Origin: Theobroma cacao
Lineage: Eukaryota; Streptophyta; Magnoliopsida; Malvales; Malvaceae
Assembly: GCF_000208745.1 (NCBI RefSeq)
Contig: NC_030852.1
Coordinates: forward strand, 31,326,969-31,390,968
Direction: 5' to 3'
Length of the DNA: 64,000 nt
Both the position numbers and the translations under genes were made by a program. Each line of letters opens with the position of its first letter. Within the stretch, counting starts at the first letter, position 1. Below, one piece after another: positions 62,046-64,000 of this stretch. A model generated the notes under the pieces. The model made no database searches. It saw nothing but the letters and a program-made list of their open reading frames with translations, and was not told the DNA's origin.

Positions 62046-64000
62046 TTGCGATGAGATTGTTTCTTATTGGTTTTGAGATGTGGACAGAATTGTTGGTTTA
62101 CAAGCAGAGGCCAAGAAAAGATTGCAGTCTGCCTTTGTTTTTAACTCCCACCACAATTTGAGTGTTTGGTGGTTCGGATTCAGTTGCCTTGCAGTGGCAG
62201 CACAGAAAAAAACTGTTAATAAAAGAGGAAGTGAGGCCTTCATTCTCTCCCAGATGAAAGGGTGATGGCTCTGATGCTATCGCCTTTCAAGTTATAAGCC
62301 CATCGCTGGCATTGTCAACCCAGTACATCGTAGTGCCTACTTAGTATTTTGGAATTGGCTTTTCGACCCATCGAGTGGGCCAGCTTCAACCCATCATGAA
62401 AAACAATTTTCTTGATTTTTTTTTTGCTTTAACTATTTTCATTTTGGGATGAATTTTCTTATATTCCATCATTTAGATTTCATTTTCTGAAAACTAGAAG
62501 TTTGAGTTTGAATTGTCTAATTTAGTCAATTCCGTATTCTGATTTAGAGTTGATGGAATTAGACCAAATATATTGTCGTCCTCTTGCTTTATTTGATTGA
62601 AAAAGGAGCATAATAAAATTAAAATAATTAGACAATAGGGTACTAGCCTGAGTAATTTTTTAATTTTGGAAAATTGAGAAGCCTGATTAAATAAAACACT
62701 TTTAATTAGGCTTGAAAATTGAAGGATTGTATAATTCAGACTCTCTGCAATTGATAACTTAAAAATAAAATGAACAATGGTGTGGAATTACTATGAATAA
62801 TTGAGTTCAATTTTACTTAAATCGATTTCAAGAGTGATTTTGTGATATGATGAATAATTAATTATTCAAAATTTTTAAAATAGACATCAAAGAGTAATCC
62901 CAATTCTTGATAATTATCTTGATAATTATCTATTCATTTTAGAGCGAAGATTTTTTTAAATTTATTTTAAATTAGGTACATTTTCACAAGTTACGTAAAC
63001 TATCCTACTCCTACTGATAACTTTCTTGCCAACTTTAAGAATGGCAACAGCCCTCCAATGGGGAGTGGTCATTTTCCAGATAATGTTCATTACTGTAGCT
63101 GTTACTTGAGAAATATTCACTCGGTGAATGATCGGAACCAGTTCCAGACTCCAGCTGATGATGCTATTGGAGCAAGTTGTGAGTGGTTATTATGGAATAA
63201 TGGATACAAGAGATTGTGAGAGTAAATACATGCAAACTGCTTCACTTTTGGGGGACCAGGAAACTGTGGATTATAGAAATTGCTTCTGTTTTGCTCTGAA
63301 AATTTATGGGTAGCTCTATTCTGGGACCCCGACGATCAAATCCAAGGTCATGTCTTCCTAGTTCTAAAGGAGCATACGCCATCACTGGCCTAACAAGAAT
63401 TGGAAATCGATGTTATTGGATCATGAGAACAACAATGTTTAATTTAATTTTTTGTTAACTTCCTTTTTCCAGCTCATTATAATTACAATTTGGTAAGCAA
63501 CAAATTTTTATTGCCTAGAACTGAAAACTTGTTACGCCCAAATTAACAAGTCTAACTGTTACATAAACAAATTTTGTTTCATACCCACACTCAGATTAAG
63601 ATCAGCGATGTTCCATGTATAGCTCTCCGTTTAAACTCATCTTTATACGGATAGAAACATGTTGGTTATGCCTAATTTTGGAATATTGGATGACAAAGTA
63701 GAGATTTAACTTAATGATAATCATACTAATATAATTTAATGCAACTGCAATCACAGTTTAAAGATTTGTTTTTGCTTCATTGATTCATGAAACTATATTT
63801 CTCAATGACTTGAAGCCTAAGACACTAAAAGGCACTGGAGATTCTGTTTGAAAAAACTGAAATTTTTGGTGCCTGAATGATACTGCTGGGTTTGAAACAA
63901 AATTCCCAAAGCCGTCTAAACCGTAGAATGCAGACATAGTATTATATGGGAAAAGGACTATTAATCAGATCTTAAATTGATTAATCATTCCTGTTTTTCC
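62046..64000. other. Upstream region of BOU and gene-free DNA
   Basis: The first part is the promoter of BOU. The rest is AT-rich. A slightly GC-richer patch at 63000-63320 gives a short open frame with no recognisable family. Nothing else is supported. Confidence 0.4.

Noticed and set aside
1..64000. CRISPR arrays, bacterial operons, rRNA genes and known plant microRNA sequences
   Set aside because: No regularly spaced repeats, ribosome-binding sites or rRNA were seen, and reading for familiar mature microRNA sequences (miR156-miR408 families) gave none; a hairpin search could not be run.

Overview
This window is nuclear DNA from a flowering plant, most likely a rosid eudicot. The genes are interrupted by GT-AG introns, the intergenic DNA is strongly AT-rich with plant-type transposon remains, and every recognised protein belongs to a plant family. 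There are no operons or bacterial signals. Three isolated N bases (13061, 17224, 54220) sit in low-complexity DNA.

Layout, left to right. UBP20/21-type ubiquitin protease (minus, 626-4202, nine exons). RNA polymerase I subunit A49 (plus, 4904-7102, four exons), divergent from it across a 0.7 kb promoter carrying site II motifs. AGD8/9/10-type ArfGAP (minus, 8077-11653, seven exons). A 16.7 kb gene-poor stretch with decayed transposons, including a bounded hAT element at 17146-18041 with a perfect 8 bp target-site duplication. A single-exon MYC2/3/4 bHLH factor (plus, 28382-30391). A small conserved plant protein (minus, 35299-35655). A small basic protein with a bZIP-like basic stretch and spliced 5' UTR exons (minus, coding 36962-37471). 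An intron-containing elongator tRNA-Met(CAU) (plus, 39530-39616). An IKU1-like VQ protein (plus, 43472-44482). A PYR1/PYL1-type abscisic acid receptor (minus, 52622-53275). A four-exon plant protein of unknown function (minus, 55772-57985). The BOU mitochondrial carrier (minus, 58604-59745, with 5' UTR exons reaching about 62 kb). The last 2 kb shows no gene.

The strongest large-scale observation is gene order. UBP, AGD, MYC, VQ, PYL1 and BOU match, in order, the Arabidopsis neighbourhood I recall at At5g46740-At5g46800 (UBP21, AGD9, MYC3, VQ32, PYL1, BOU), with a second partial copy at At4g17870-At4g17895 (PYR1, MYC4, AGD8, UBP20). The window therefore looks like an ancestral unduplicated version, in which a jasmonate transcription factor and an abscisic acid receptor lie about 22 kb apart. 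The genes do not form one pathway; they cover ubiquitin removal, rRNA transcription, vesicle traffic, hormone signalling, seed growth and mitochondrial transport.

Exon boundaries were set by reading splice sites and checking phase. In every multi-exon gene given here the exon lengths sum to a multiple of three. I saw no unmistakably new biological system. The most unusual items are the bounded hAT relic, a uORF whose stop codon is split by an intron, a repeated RDWKxDAR motif in an unclassified protein, and a run of inverted repeats near 13.3 kb.
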